Of a DNA stretch of 64,000 nt, positions 12,395 to 24,156 are shown in pieces (position 1 is the first letter of the stretch; each line of letters begins with the position of its first letter). This DNA is from Kingdonia uniflora (taxonomy: Eukaryota > Streptophyta > Magnoliopsida > Ranunculales > Circaeasteraceae). The notes beneath the pieces are model-generated. The model was given only the letters and a program-made list of their open reading frames with translations. It was not told where the DNA came from and made no database searches. The stretch lies in assembly GCA_014058105.1 (NCBI GenBank), contig JACGCM010002659.1, positions 806,001 to 870,000 of the forward strand, in the 5' to 3' direction. Position numbers and translations under genes: made by a program.

Positions 12395-12725
12395 GCCCAA
12401 AGGCTTAGATGATTTTAATCTCATTAGGTTTAATTTTCTTTCTAGTTTTATTTGTTTCTAGATTAAGTTTATGTCTAAATAATAGGATCCTTCTAATATG
12501 GGAAACCTCTAGCTCTATGTTTTATTTGTTTCTAGATTAAGCTTATGTCTAAATAATAGGATATTTCTAATATGGGAATCCTCTAGCTCTATTATAAATA
12601 GACATATAATAGTTGAGAGATGCATTCAACCAAGATCAATACAATTTCTCTCTTTATTATTATTTTTCCTTACAATTTCTTTTATTTTCTCGATTCAAAT
12701 TGCTTTCGCTATGTGTTATCCATTA
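12370..12725 (+). repeat. Element E 3' LTR
   Basis: A 356-bp LTR starting TGATGCATGGCC and ending TCCATTA, directly before the TSD GATGG. It is preceded by the purine-rich GTGGGAGCA at 12361-12369 (polypurine tract) and repeats the TATA box at 12593-12600. Confidence 0.9.
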
Positions 12726-12730
12726 GATGG

Positions 12731-13420
12731 CATGTTGAGGAGAGCTCAAATTTGATCTGGATCGGCCTCAATCCCTTTTTTGCTGATGAGATGGCCGAGG
12801 AATCGGCTTGAATGTACTCCAAATTGGTATTTATCAGGATTGAGTCGTATCCCGTAAGATTGAAAAATGCTGAATATTATGTTAAGATCTGTGATGTGAT
12901 TGTTTGACCGTATGCTCTTGCATAAGAGATCATAATTGTAGACTTCCATGATTTTCCCAAGATGTGCTTTGAACATAGTAGTCATCGACCATTAATAAGT
13001 AGCGCCTGTATTTTTGAGTCTGAAGTGTATGACTTTGTAGCAGTAAAGTCATCTTTCGATAATGAAAGTGGTATTTTCTTAATCCTCTTCCAAGAGAGGA
13101 ATCTAATTGTATCCAGAAGCAGCGTCCATCATTGATAAAAGTTTGTGACCTGCCATGGAATCAAGAATTTGATTGATGATGGGAAGTGGGAAACAGTCCT
13201 TGGAGTGTGTTTGTTTAGATATGTGAAATTTACACAAACTTGAACCTTTCCATTTTTTTTGGAACAACGACGATGTTCGATATCCAATATGGATATTTAG
13301 CTTCTCGAATGAATCCCACTTTGATCAATTTCTTGATCTCAATGTTGACTTCATCTCGATGATAAGGTAAGAGGCATTGTTGTTTTTATTTAACCGTTGT
13401 AGCGTTGATGTTGATAGCCA
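12731..13420 (-). pseudogene. Element B reverse transcriptase
   Basis: The minus strand from about 13420 leftward reads a plant gypsy RT. It has KKLIKVGFIREAKYP and NIVVVPKKNGK, then a stretch corresponding to 'G.k.lS.MDa.SGYNQI', which is frame-broken. The block 12985-12746 holds HLGKIMEVYNYDLLCKS and then GHLISKKGIEADPDQI. The catalytic box, normally YIDD, reads YNYD, so the first catalytic Asp is lost. Coding continues at 7077 after element E. Confidence 0.8.
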
Positions 13421-13960
13421 ATTTGAAACATGCCCTAGTCAGATCGACCCTGGGCATCTCTTTGAAGTTCACGCAAAGACATCTCGATTCAGTCATAAGA
13501 ATTGAATGAGAGTATCCTTATCGTGCTGGACCAACTTGGTATTGATAAAATTACCTCTTCTAGGTCTATCAATATTGATGTATTTTATAGGCTCTTCTAT
13601 GGAGGGATGATCATCAAGGTGATCAGCCTTTTGTAATTACTATACAACGTATCTGTCTGAGGTATCTAGAATGGCAGAGATGGTATTCTCTTAAGCTCGA
13701 GAAAGCTTTTGATTGCCTTTTATTTCATAGATACCATCATTGTGTTTGAAGCGGACTGCTTGATGATAGGTGGAAGCAATTGCTTCTATGTTGTGAATCC
13801 AGCAACGACCCATATTCCTGAGATAACGAGATTTGGCGTTGATGATATAAAAGATTACGTCGATTATAGCTGGTTCAGTGCTAATAGGTAAGATGATCTT
13901 GCCTACTCGTTCTTCTCTAGAACTATTGAATCTACAAATATCGGTGTCACTCGGAATAAC
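13421..13960 (-). other. Element B spacer between protease and RT
   Basis: The minus strand here is the expected linker between protease and RT of element B. I could follow no clean reading frame and found no other gene on either strand. Confidence 0.4.
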
Positions 13961-14290
13961 CTAATCGACCAATCCCATCTGGTCGATTGTGCTCTGAAAG
14001 ATAATCTCAATATCGCTTACAGTATCAATCATCATTGTATGCATGACAAACTTCTTCATCTTGAGGATTATGACTAATGCATCATGATATAGAAATTTTA
14101 CATGACTAATGTCGTAATTTTCGAATGTGATCCCAAGCCGGCGATTGCTCGACTCAGGTAAAAACTTGGCATATTTATCTTGAGGTGTGAGATCGTAATA
14201 TTCTAATAGTCTCCTGTGCTTGAATTTGCAAGAGTTGTTGATCTGATGAATTTCGATCATGATGTTATGGTACATATGGTAGAGATGTTT
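13961..14290 (-). pseudogene. Element B aspartic protease
   Basis: The minus strand at 14275-13961 reads GITFENYDISHVKFLYHDALVI and, further on, IDTVSDIEIIFQSTIDQMGL. The second part aligns with the gypsy protease active site, usually VDTGSS.DILF...I..MGL; Gly of DTG is Val here, so the enzyme would be dead. It lies between gag and RT, as expected. Confidence 0.7.
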
Positions 14291-14739
14291 CTCTTCAGAT
14301 TGATCTTCGGCCTGGAAAATTCGAGTTGCTTTTTATAGCTGCCATCTTTGTAAGATTCCATATCGATAATGTATTCGTACATTCGCCCTTCCTTGAGAAT
14401 AAATTACAGCAACCTCTGTAAAGCATAGCAGCTGTCAGTAGAATAATGATTTACCTTGTGATGCATGCAGTACGAGCAACTTTCGATTGGTTCCAATGGT
14501 TGAGACGGACGGTATAGCTTATCCTTGGATTGAATTGGAATTTTTTTGGAGATTCAAACATTCATCTTCGGGAGGACCAGTTTAGGTAATGTACCGCCTT
14601 TTCGAGGGTTGCCAGTATTGCCCTTGGAATACTTTTGATCACCCTAATCCTCTTTCGGTTCATTGCCTCAATATGCAGTTGGACTTTTAGTGGTTAAGAC
14701 GAATTTAGTAGATTTATACCTTTCGGACATCATCCTATC

Positions 14740-15950
14740 CAGGCTGACATATCCATTGACCTTGGTGATCATATCCTCTAAGGTCTCAGGTTTGTTGAGG
14801 AATAGGTGTTTCTTGGCCTTGCAGTCGAGCTGAAGCACGTTGGTGAAAGCAATAACAGCCGTTTTCTAATCGAGATTGTCTACTTTTTGCGCGAGCTTCA
14901 AAAAATTCTTTGCAATAGCCTCGAGCTTCTCTCCTTGTGACTGTTTAAGACTAATAAGAGAATATAAATTCTCCTCTTTGTCTCTGTTATGCGTATACAT
15001 CTTGATAAATTGTTTCTGCAGTTGATCAAATGTGAGTATGGAATCTTCAGGTAAAAAGTGAAACCATCGGAGCGGTTCTTCCTGTAAACTTGTTATGAAC
15101 AGATGAGAGAGGATGAGATTAAGATTGGAGTACAATCCCAATAAATCACGGTATTGTTGAATATACTCCTTTGGATCGGTGCCCTTGTATTTACGAATTT
15201 TTGGAGTAGGGAAACTTTTCGGTACTTCTATATCGAATAGCTCTTTGGCAATCGAACTTCCATGTATCTTGGTAAGGTCATCTGTAATGCCTAGAACTTA
15301 CACTTTATCAACTCCCTGATGCATTGATCCATATGTTCTTGTGTGATGTACTGACGTGCTGCTTGAGTGGCTTGGCGAGATGGTTGAGGATTATGAGTAC
15401 CGGTGCCTTCACTCAAACGATCATGTACTGGAATTTAAGGCTAAGGTCGTTGTTCCTCCTTCTGACGTTTGGAAAGTTGGTGACCTCTGCTGATCTCAGA
15501 CTGAACTTCACCACCCAAATGAATGGAAGGTTAATGTTTGTACAAAATATTTTTAGAAATAGCTTTGCTAGTGGCTCCTCGAGGTCCTAATCTTTTCCGT
15601 GCAGAAACCCAGGAGGTCTCTGGCAGTTGATCACGATCTCTGGTTTGGGGAGCTTATTGAGTATCCTGGAGAGCCTGTAATGCATTCTACATGGTTGTCA
15701 TCTGATCTTTATGTCATTTGAACGCTATCAAACGAGTTTTTCGCTCGGCTTCGAGCGCATTCTCTCAGAGCTTTCGGTCAAGAGCTAACTGGCGATCAAG
15801 CTCGTTACGTTTCTCTAATTCGGCGTAGAGATTCATCCAAAGTTTTATAGGCTATTCTGGCTCAACTGAAAGATTAAACTAGATTCCGGTTGCTGGTCGT
15901 CTGGAAGTGACCATGATTGGAGATTGATAGTAAAGTGAATGTATGCCTTA
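14740..15950 (-). pseudogene. Element B gag
   Basis: The clearest block is 15141-14866 on the minus strand. It has the gag core with LFITSLQEEPLRWFHFLP, FDQLQKQFIKMYTHN and LISLKQSQGEKLEAI, typical of plant Tat/Athila-type gag. Upstream, around 15850-15700, a charged helical part with YAELEKRNELDRQLALD and NALEAERKTRLIAFK can be read through stops. Gag would form the particle of the element; several stops and frame breaks make this copy non-functional. Confidence 0.72.
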
Positions 15951-15973
15951 GGATATCGTGGAAATGTCTTCTT

Positions 15974-15990
15974 TCCCACAGACGGTGCCA
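15974..15990 (-). other. Element B primer-binding site
   Basis: On the minus strand TGGCACCGTCTGTGGGA begins two bases after the LTR end. It is close to the TGGCGCCGTCTGTGGGA primer site seen in many plant Tat-type gypsy elements (a tRNA other than initiator Met; I did not establish which), and to the site at 17575-17591 of element C. Confidence 0.75.
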
Positions 15991-15992
15991 AA

Positions 15993-16591
15993 TGTAATGG
16001 CCTAATTCTGTTAGCTCGAAATGGCTCGAAATTAGCTATTACACCAATGTACTTGTGACAAAAACAAATTTAAAGTAAAAAATAACACAGGTGATTTTGC
16101 TTGGAAAACCTTTGAATAGGTTAAAAACTATGACCTCGAGTTGAGGGTTTTTGTAACAGTAACTTTTAATACTTGAGGCTGATATCTTATTACAAGTGAT
16201 CTCTTGAACTAAAAATACTTGATCTTGTAAATAAGAAATTTGGTGTTTGAGAATATATAAAATCTAGTTTTCGTGGTGATTTATCGTATATTTTTCTGGT
16301 CCCTCGTCTTCTCTGAAGCTTTTTCTTTATAAAGGCTTTACCTGCAGCTCGTTATCCTACTGAAGTACATTCTCCGAACAATAAGGTAAGTGGTGGTTGA
16401 CTGGGTAACTGTTGAGTTCGTGAGAGACATGTGTCTTTGACTGGTTCATGTTTTTCTATTGTGCTCGATCCACGTTCTTCATCAGTTCGTGGTGTAGGTG
16501 TTAATACTGACTGTTCATGTCACGTGCAAAATACGTGAGTCTGGTATGGAGGAAGTACGAATTAGGTTAGGCCGAGGGATAGGTCCCTACA
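15993..16591 (-). repeat. Element B 5' LTR
   Basis: A 599-bp LTR, TGTAATGGCC...CCCTACA on the plus strand and TGTAGGGACC...CCATTACA on the minus strand. It pairs by inverted similarity with element A's LTR at 410-6792. A TATAAAG-type box lies about 270 bp into the minus-strand reading, in CTTTATAAAGGC near 16326-16337. The sequence after 16591 switches to the inverted intron-like copy. Confidence 0.82.
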
Positions 16592-17076
16592 CTTGCAATT
16601 CAAGAAAATGCAAGTATTTTGAAAGGGTGGAGAACAATAAAAATATCCTCTGGGAACTTCTTTTATTAATTCAATAAGAAGCATGCTTTTCTTTATCTTT
16701 AAAAAATAGAGCAATGTGACAAATATATAAGGATGAAAGAGAGATCAATGGAAAGCAAATATATGATGAGATTTAGATTTAAAAAAAAAGGATACTCGAA
16801 ACTGCAAAACCTGCGGAAGACATTTTGAATTGTTTCTTAGTCCATGCTATTTAGAACTTCATTCTAGCCAGGATGAAGCCATGGAACACTTTGGAAGCAT
16901 GACGTCAAATCTTTCATTTTTCTGAAAAATGTTGACCGGGCTGGAAGAGATAAGTTGAAAGCAAATTTCTAAATTTTAAGATTTAGATACGAAAAGATAA
17001 AAACATTAGGTTTACTTCTATGATGCAAAACTTGTGGAAGACTATAGTATTTGTTACATTATCTGGTAGTCCGTGT
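16592..17076. repeat. Inverted copy of ATP synthase g intron sequence, part 1
   Basis: This stretch is the reverse complement, with divergence, of roughly 39850-40218 in the intron of the ATP synthase g gene. Shared landmarks include CTTGCAATTCAAG at its left edge, TTAGTCCATGCTATTTAGAA and GGTAGTCCGTG near its right edge. It is longer than the intron copy because part of it (about 16740-16860) recurs in altered form at 16950-17076. No ORF is supported. Element C interrupts it at 17076. Confidence 0.78.
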
Positions 17077-17572
17077 TGTAGTAGTATATTCCCCAGATTC
17101 GACAATAATAAGCCAGCACAATATAGTCAAAGATAGTCATACATAATCGAAGATAGATAACATTCAAGAAGATACCACAAGTCCTCAATCTACTAAAAAT
17201 AGCCGTTGTACCTGGTTAAGAAAGAGCTGCTTGAGATTTGTAAAGTTTGCCCACTACCCCAGGAATAGGAGACTGTTTCTTTCTTTTTATAAACTGCTTG
17301 TATCTACTATAAATAGAGGCAGAAAATAGATTATTCAGGACCTCGCAATCCACAACTTTACTATCCTTACTTCCTAACCCTACTATCACTCCATAACTTG
17401 TAATAACTAGCAACATACTGGATTTTACATCAAAAAATCCTCCCCGAGGTAGTGGTTTTTCTCAACTTTTACAGAGTTTTCTGCGTAAAATCTTGTTTGT
17501 TTAGCCTTTTATTGCATTTTACTTATGAATAGTATTGGCAAAGATTCTTCTTCCAAAAAACACGCCACTACA
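17077..17572 (+). repeat. Element C 5' LTR
   Basis: A 496-bp LTR starting TGTAGTAGTATATTCCCC and ending CGCCACTACA, with TATA box TATAAATA at 17308-17315. It matches 29256-29749 over its full length with few differences. Confidence 0.92.
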
Positions 17573-17574
17573 AT

Positions 17575-17591
17575 TGGCATCGTCTGTGGGA
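17575..17591 (+). other. Element C primer-binding site
   Basis: TGGCATCGTCTGTGGGA begins two bases after the LTR. It is one or two changes from the TGGCGCCGTCTGTGGGA site common in plant Tat-type gypsy elements. Confidence 0.8.
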
Positions 17592-17829
17592 AATACCACA
17601 TTTTTCTTTACCACTACTGATCTAAAAGCCTTCCAATGACAAACATGAATCTCCGAAGCCATTCCAACACCATAAGAGACCACGAGATCAATCTGATACC
17701 TGAAACAGTCGACCTGCACAGTGCAGTGATCGAGCTTCAGAAACAAATGGAATAAAAAAAACCAAAAGATTGGAAGATAAGCGCATTCATTCTCAAGCTC
17801 TTCAAGTGGAGAGAGACGAACGAAGGAAA

Positions 17830-19234
17830 GCCTTGGACTAGTAGAGTCTAACACATCAAAAGGAAATGGAGTGATTAAGGAGAACCCAAGATTGACTCAC
17901 TGGCTGATAAGTATCACCTTCACTTGCCCGAAGCGATCATCGGTCAAGAGCAACTCAGCGTGATGATCGGGATAAGAATTTCTCGATCAAGATCCAAAAA
18001 TCCAGACAGGGCTTCTCAACATTTTGGCTTGACGTCCTCGACATTGATAACTCAAGAAAGTCAACGCACGCATCACCAAACTCCCCCACCACCAAAAAGA
18101 AGACCAATCAGGAATCGATTGGGACCAGAAGGACAGGGAGATTTTGTTCCTCAAGTTGTAGCCCTACCAATTCCTCCACAGCAGTTCATCACCTTGGATG
18201 ACCTAAATAATAGAATTCAGGCCATAAACTGTGATATCCCATACCGAAGATTCACGTTTGACAGAATTGAGACAAACCCTATCTCCCCTCATCTCGAAGT
18301 CATGCGCATCCCAAACAATTTTTATATGCCGAAGTTCATTCAATATGCCGGACTCACTGACTTACTTACCCATGTACAATAATTCAAAGCCGTAGTGGGA
18401 TTATACTCCAAACTTGACCTCATGCTTTGCAGGCTATTCAATATGATCCTGAAAGAAGAACTTCGCAGATGGTTCCATACAATCCAAGAAGGCTTCATCA
18501 CCACATTCAGCTAGTTGTAATGTTTATTCGAGTCGAATTATGCTCACGCTAAGGAACAAGAGATTACTGTGGATTCCATGTTTTTCTATGAGCAAGGCGC
18601 GAAAGAAACCTTGGCAAGCTTTTACAAGTTCTTCTTGTAAGAAACTCAATAAATTGGGAACTCAGATCCCAAAATCGTCATTCCGGCCTTCGCCTCTGCC
18701 CTACACATCGACTCTAAGGTTTGAGAAGAGCTTACTTTGCACAAGCCCAGAACAGTGACATAAATGATTGATGTAGTTAATAATTACATCAAACTAAAAC
18801 GATTCAAGAAGGATAAAATGAAAGGCTCCGTAGCCATCCATTCTCGACTCACCACTTCTTCTCCTCCCCGAAAGTCGACCACTACTGAAGCACCAAAACA
18901 ACACGGCTGAAACGTCGACAATAACAGGAGACCCAACAAAAAAGATGGCAGACCCGACAGGCCTGTCCCAGTTCTACCCCCGATGATAATGACTTTCTCC
19001 ACTATCTTACTAGCGATAAAGGGAGATGAGTGTTATCGAGTACCACAAACAATGCCTGATCTCCCCAACAAACCTCTATATCAATATCACAATATGCATA
19101 GTCACGAAAATGACAACTGCTACTCACCTATTCGAATCATTCATCGCATCCTCTTAGCAGGAAGGCTTCATAATTATGTCCTCGACATCCAAAAGTTCCT
19201 CGAGGATGAAACAAAGAACAAAGATATTAAATAG
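17830..19234 (+). pseudogene. Element C gag
   Basis: The first block, 17924-18382, has a low-complexity basic and proline-rich part (HHQTPPPPKRRPIRNRLGP) and then FDRIETNPISPHLEVMRIP and PKFIQYAGLTD, which is the start of a plant gypsy gag core. The core continues in other frames with LRRWFHTI and AKEQEITVDSMFFYEQGAKE. The block 18983-19234 carries a knuckle-like YQYHNMHSHENDNCY. At least five stops or frame changes occur. Confidence 0.75.
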
Positions 19235-19259
19235 AATCAAGGCCAAGGAAAAACTCGCC

Positions 19260-19900
19260 ACTTGTATATGACCGAAATTGAAAAAAGAAAAAAAAGGAAA
19301 CAAGACGACCGGATTACATCCTGTTGAAAAATGACCTCCTCAGATAAATCAGCGAAACTTCTTCCAAGCTCGAGAAAATCAAAGCGTCCATTCCATATCA
19401 TCTTCGAGGACTCTGATACCAGCCATAAAAAATACCCTCACGATGACCCTCTCATCATTATGCTCAAAGTTGGATAAGACTACCTGCATACGCTTCTCGT
19501 CGATACAGGAAGCACAACGAATGTATTGTTCCGAAGAGCGATTGAAGTCTTAGGCCTCACAGACTCTATGAAAACTTCGATGATAACAATCACGACATCA
19601 ACAGTTTGAAAGAATCAGTCACAAGAGAAATTACTCTGCCAGTTCAAGCAGGATCAGAAATAACATTCGTAAAATTCCTTGTCATTGATACTGAGTCCAA
19701 ATATTTAGGTATTTTGGGACGTAGTTGGCTACATTAGATCAAAGTAGTACCTTCTACGTATCATTTGGCATTAAGATTTCCAACAGATCACGAAATCTAT
19801 GAAGCCAAAAGTAGCCAAGCAGCTGCACGTATGTGCAAGAATACCACCACCAACACTCATACCGTAAAACTTCTCAAAACATAGCAACTACAGTAGGAAA
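19260..19900 (+). pseudogene. Element C aspartic protease
   Basis: Around 19485-19560 the plus strand reads LLVDTGSTTNVLFRRAIEVLGL, cut by nearby frame changes; the catalytic DTGS is intact. Further on, FLVIDTESKYLGILGRSWL matches the second conserved part of plant gypsy proteases. No complete ORF remains. Confidence 0.72.
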
Positions 19901-20009
19901 CGTCCACTACATTCGAGCAACATGACACCGAAATAGTCAAATCCATTGAACTCGATGGTCCAGCGCGTCACACCTTCATCGGTTCCAAGCTATCAACCGA
20001 TTAAAAAAA

Positions 20010-21330
20010 AGCCATGACCCAGCTACTTAACAAAAACATCGATATTTTTTCATGGACTTTCCTAGATATGCCTGGTATTGACCCGTCAATAGCGTGCCAC
20101 CAACTCAACATCCTTCAAGACAGCAAAGCTACCAAACAGAAATGACGGAACCTAGCTCTCCACCTCCGCGATACAGTGAACGAAGAAATTAATAAACTTC
20201 AACGGGTAGAATTTATTTGCGAAGCCAAGTATCTAAAGTAGGTTTCTAACATCGTAGTAGTCCCAAAGAAAAATGGAAGGATCAGGGGTTGTGTTGACTT
20301 CACAGAACTCAACAAGTTTACACCCAAGGATAGTTTCTCACTACCACTGATTTTGCAACTCCTCGACTCCATCGCAGGGCAAAATCTTCTTTCCATGATG
20401 GATTCAGCCTCTGGCTACAATCAAGTTCCACTCGCCGAAGCCGATCAAGAAAAGACAACCTTCATTACTGAAAGAAGTCTCTACTATTACATAGTGATGC
20501 ATTTTGGGTTAAAGAATGCAAGAGCTACTTACCAAAGGCTTGTCATAAAAATGTCTAAAGATCACCTAGGAATAATCATGGAAGTCTACATCGACGATAT
20601 GATCTGTAAAAGCTTTAAGTGCGAAGATTATTCCAGTAACCTCCAAACCATCTTCGATATACTTCGCAAATATCAGATAAAACTCAATCCAGAGAAATGC
20701 CAATTCGGAGTCGCATCAGGGAAATTTCTAGGACACCTGGTCAGCAAAAGAGGAATTGAAATTGATCCTGCACAAATCAAAGTACTCATCGCAATGCTAT
20801 CTCCGCGAATAAAAAAGATGTCCAAAATTTTACAGGCAAGATCGCCGTTCTTCACAGATTCATCTCCAAGTCATCATCGATGCAAACTTCTTTACCTCAT
20901 TCTTCGTGGCAATTTTACTACACTTTCCTGACTGTGAGTTAGCATTCCAAAATCTTAAACGATACTTGGGGGGTCCTTCTATCATGAGTACTCCAGTTGA
21001 TGGAAAAACACTGGCAATGTACTTATCCACAACTAAATATTTTATTAGTTCCGTCCTTATTCGAGAAAACAAAGGAGCAAAACACTCATGCCTATTGAAA
21101 AAGATGCACAACAACATAAAAACAACTACTCGCCTTGGTCTACAGTTCTCAAAAAATTCGTTCGTACTTTCAAGCTCATCACATCAAAATCATCACCAAG
21201 TATCCCCTAAAATTGGAACTCTCAAAAAAAGAAAAATCTCAAAGAATTCAGCAATAGTTTGTTTTCCTTGGCGAATACAACATCTTCTTCGAACCCAAGA
21301 TTTTTGTCAAGGAACAAGCAGTAGCAGACT
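20010..21330 (+). pseudogene. Element C reverse transcriptase
   Basis: Upstream of the main ORF the reading passes FSWTFLDMPGIDPS and VVVPKKNGRIRGCVDF. The main block, 20353-20931, has MMDSASGYNQVPLAEAD, then MHFGLKNARATYQRL, the intact catalytic box YIDDMICKS and LNPEKCQFGVASGKFLGHL. The linker to RNase H follows near 20970-21010 with PSIMSTPVDGKTL. Stops and frame breaks lie on both sides of the main block. Confidence 0.85.
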
Positions 21331-21332
21331 TT

Positions 21333-21836
21333 TTGGCAGACTTTCCAGTCGAAGACCCCGACTGGGATGAACTTGAAGAAATCTTCACAGATGACTCAAT
21401 TGTAGAGCCATACGCATGGTCCAAAAGCTCGAGTTGGCGACTTTTTATCGACGGACCAGCTGTACCACGAGGATCAGGGATTGGCATCGTCTTCGTTGCA
21501 CCTTCCGATCATCGTATCGAGAAAGCTATCAAGCTAAACTTCTATGCCGCCAATAATGAGACCGAATATGAAGGATTTCTTTATGGTCTAGATCTCGCAC
21601 TCACACTTGGAACAGAAGAATTGGTAGTCTACGTCGATTCTTTACTCCTGGCAAATTATTACAATAAGAAATTCCACACAACGGGAAAAATGGTTGATTA
21701 TGCAACCCTGGTCGAAGCAAAGATGAATAAATTCAAATACGCATCGATCTCTTACTTACCTCGACAAGAAAATAGGCATGCCGGCGCATTAGCTTATATT
21801 GTTGCCATGCTGGGGACAATGAGAAAAGATCATTAG
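21333..21836 (+). pseudogene. Element C RNase H
   Basis: An open block of 167 codons: WRLFIDGPAVPRGSGIGIV, NNETEYEGFLYGLDLAL, VVYVDSLLLANYYN and YLPRQENRHAGALA. The acidic residues of the RNase H site (Asp of FIDG, Glu of ETEYE, Asp of YVDS) are present. It would degrade the RNA strand during reverse transcription. The block itself is intact, but the pol frame before and after is broken. Confidence 0.85.
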
Positions 21837-21879
21837 AAATCAAAATCATCGTGCATTCCAGTCTCGATATACTTTCAAC

Positions 21880-23115
21880 AATACAGATCACCATTGCTGA
21901 AGATGAGACCCTGAAAATTGGAGAAGACCATTTTATGCCTACCTCAACTCCAACATCCTTCCAAGTAATAAGGAAGAAGCCCGTTCACTTATGGCCAAGT
22001 GCCCCCGATTCATAGTTCAAGGTAATGTCTTATATCGTCTCACCGGAGGAGAATTACTTATCGAATGCATCTCTCAAAAACAAGCTCAGATAAAAATTAG
22101 AGAACTTCACAAAGGTATCTGTAGTGCACACGTTTCTAGGAGATCATTAGCCTAACGGGCATTCACACAAGGACTATACTGGCCCAAGATGAGACAAGAT
22201 TGCTAAAAAGTTGTGCGTAAATGCTACAAATGCCAAATTCATGCTCAAGACATCAAAAGTCCAGCCCTCGACTTGCATGTTAGCAATGTCCTCTGGTCGT
22301 TCAAATGATAGGGAATCAACATCATTAAACCTTTCTATCCAGCATCGGGAAACTGAAGGTTCGTCCTAGTCACCACTGATTACTTCACAAAATGGGTCAA
22401 AACAGTTTCTTTATGCCATACCATGAAAATGAAGTCATGAAGTTCATTTGGGAGCACTTAATCACCAAGTTTGGATGCCCACAAATGATACGCTCCGACA
22501 ACGGTAAATAATTTACCAGCGCAAAAGTCCTTGCTTTCCTCCATAAATATAAAATCCAGCTATCAACATCCACACCATACTACCCTCAAGGAAACAGACA
22601 AGCCAAAGCCATTAATAAAAGTATCAAATCAGGTCAACGCAAGTGTCTCGGCGATAAAAAGGTAGGTGGGTCGACGAACTACTTAGTATTCTCTGAGCCT
22701 ACCGAACCACTCATCGATTTTCAACAGGCTGCACTCCGTTCATGATAGCCTTCGGTACTGAAGCAGTCATACCTTCAGACCTCGATATTCTAAGTACCCG
22801 AAGAAAAATCACAGATAAAGATAATGAACTTGGTCTCATCTGTAATCTCAACTGGATCGAAGAGACTCGAGACAAAGTCATTGCAAATTTGGGACGATAC
22901 CATGACACATTAAAAAAACATACAAAAAAAAAGTTATAAAAAAGAAATTTGGTATTGGAGACCTTGTCCTTTGACGGATCCAAGATAATACTCGGCCTAA
23001 GAATTTTTTAAAGTTATCAAAAAACTGGGAAGGACCATACATTGTCAGCTATAAATCAGAAAGTGGAACTTACTGGCTGATGACTGAAGATGAAATCCAG
23101 CTCGAATATCTATGA
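21880..23115 (+). pseudogene. Element C integrase
   Basis: Fragments in order: a zinc-binding region around 22090-22240, with GICSAHVSRRSLA, TQGLYWPKMRQDC and KCYKCQIHAQD; a DDE core around 22310-22700, with VTTDYFTKW, IRSDNGK and STPYYPQGNRQAKAIN, all interrupted by stops or frame changes; and 22742-22939, with MIAFGTEAVIPSDL, followed by LSKNWEGPYIVSYKSESGTYWL to about 23110. Integrase would insert the cDNA into the genome. This copy is inactive. Confidence 0.8.
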
Positions 23116-23189
23116 AATACTACTCAACTGAAACAGTTTTACAGATAAACATTGTAATCATTTTCATCAATTCAAATAAACAATCTTTA

Positions 23190-23760
23190 CTATAACTTTT
23201 CTCATTACTATTTTTGACCTGATCTCGATCCATACTTGATAAGTATGCATCAGGCAATCAATCATCGTTGTTAATTTGACTTGATCTCAATCCATACTTG
23301 ATAAGTATGCATCAGACAATCAATCTTCTTTACTATCTTGATTTGATCCCGACCCATACTTAATCAGTATGTATCAGACAATCAATCATCTTTACTATCT
23401 TGATTTGATCTCGATCCATACTTAATCAGTATGTATCAGACAATCAATCATTTTGACTATCTTGATTTGATATCGACCCATACTTTATAAGTATACATCT
23501 GACAATCAAACATTTTTACTATCTTGATTTGATCTCGACCCATACTTTATAAGTACGCATTAGACAATCAAACTTCTTTCCTATCTTGATTTGATCTCAA
23601 CCCCTACTTTATAAGTATGCCTCAGATAATCAATTTTTACTATCTTGACTTGCCCTTATTCATACTTAAAATGTATGCATCATAAAGTCAACCATATGTA
23701 CAACCTTCAATTGATCTCGATCCATACTTTATAAGTATACATCCAAACAATCATTCAATT
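23190..23760. repeat. Tandem repeats, period about 61 bp, in element C
   Basis: Eight to nine diverged units share TTGATTTGATCTCGACCCAT, then ACTT.ATAAGTATG and CAGACAATCAATC. Each unit contains a short dyad (CATACTTGATAAGTATG or similar). They lie just after pol, a usual place for tandem repeats in Tat-type elements. No ORF runs through them. Confidence 0.85.
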
Positions 23761-24156
23761 TTTACGCGAACACTATCCAACTACAGGATATTCTACTTCG
23801 CATTCCTTACTTATCGAACAAACTATAAATAACTCTTGTTCTTTTTGAATGTAAATCCAGATACCTATCTGAGGATACACATTTGGTACTCATGCTCATT
23901 ACTTGCCATTTCATGGCCATCGTTTACTTATCACGCCAACAAGCATTCATCACTTATCTGCTCAATTTACAATGACATTCGACAAATATCACTTTGACGA
24001 ATCTACTACTTAGCATAATTTACAAAATATATGCATCAAGTTTATCAAAATACATTTACTCCAAAAAACAAATCATCATCATTCATCATATAGCATGATT
24101 AAATTGTATCGGTCCCATCGACCATTTTTACATCACTTCTAAAAAAAAATACAGAT
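23761..24156. other. Non-coding spacer of element C
   Basis: About 400 bp between the tandem repeats and the antisense ORF. I see no coding motif or further repeat. Confidence 0.4.

Larger units (their letters stand above)
7083..12725 (+). mobile_element. Gypsy element E, full length, inserted in element B
   Basis: This 5.64-kb element has LTRs of 355 and 356 bp, a perfect 5-bp TSD (GATGG at 7078-7082 and 12726-12730), an initiator-Met-type primer site just after the left LTR and a purine-rich tract just before the right LTR. Internal order is gag, protease, RT, RNase H, integrase, which is gypsy order. I count about 25 differences between the two LTRs by eye, so it is not recent. Many stops and frameshifts make it defective. 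No chromodomain is visible at the integrase end, so I do not assign a lineage. Confidence 0.93.
6793..16591 (-). mobile_element. Gypsy element B (minus strand), host of nested insertions
   Basis: From right to left the minus strand reads 5' LTR (16591-15993), primer site (15990-15974), gag, protease, RT, then RNase H up to 6793. RT is interrupted by element E (7083-12725, TSD GATGG at 7078-7082 and 12726-12730). On both sides of E the reading joins into one gypsy RT tail, with IEADPDQI on one side and MPSPKTTKDVQKLVGKI on the other. At 6793 the coding sequence stops against the inverted LTR of element A, so the rest of B (RNase H end, integrase, 3' LTR) should lie left of the window. This is a long plant gypsy, probably of the Tat/Athila group. 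Confidence 0.82.

Noticed and set aside
12994..16500. Plus-strand ORFs 13709-13891 and 15324-15590 as genes
   Set aside because: They lie opposite protease and gag of element B and have no motifs of their own.
23190..23760. CRISPR-like regular repeats
   Set aside because: The units are directly adjacent with no unique spacers and lie inside a plant retrotransposon.
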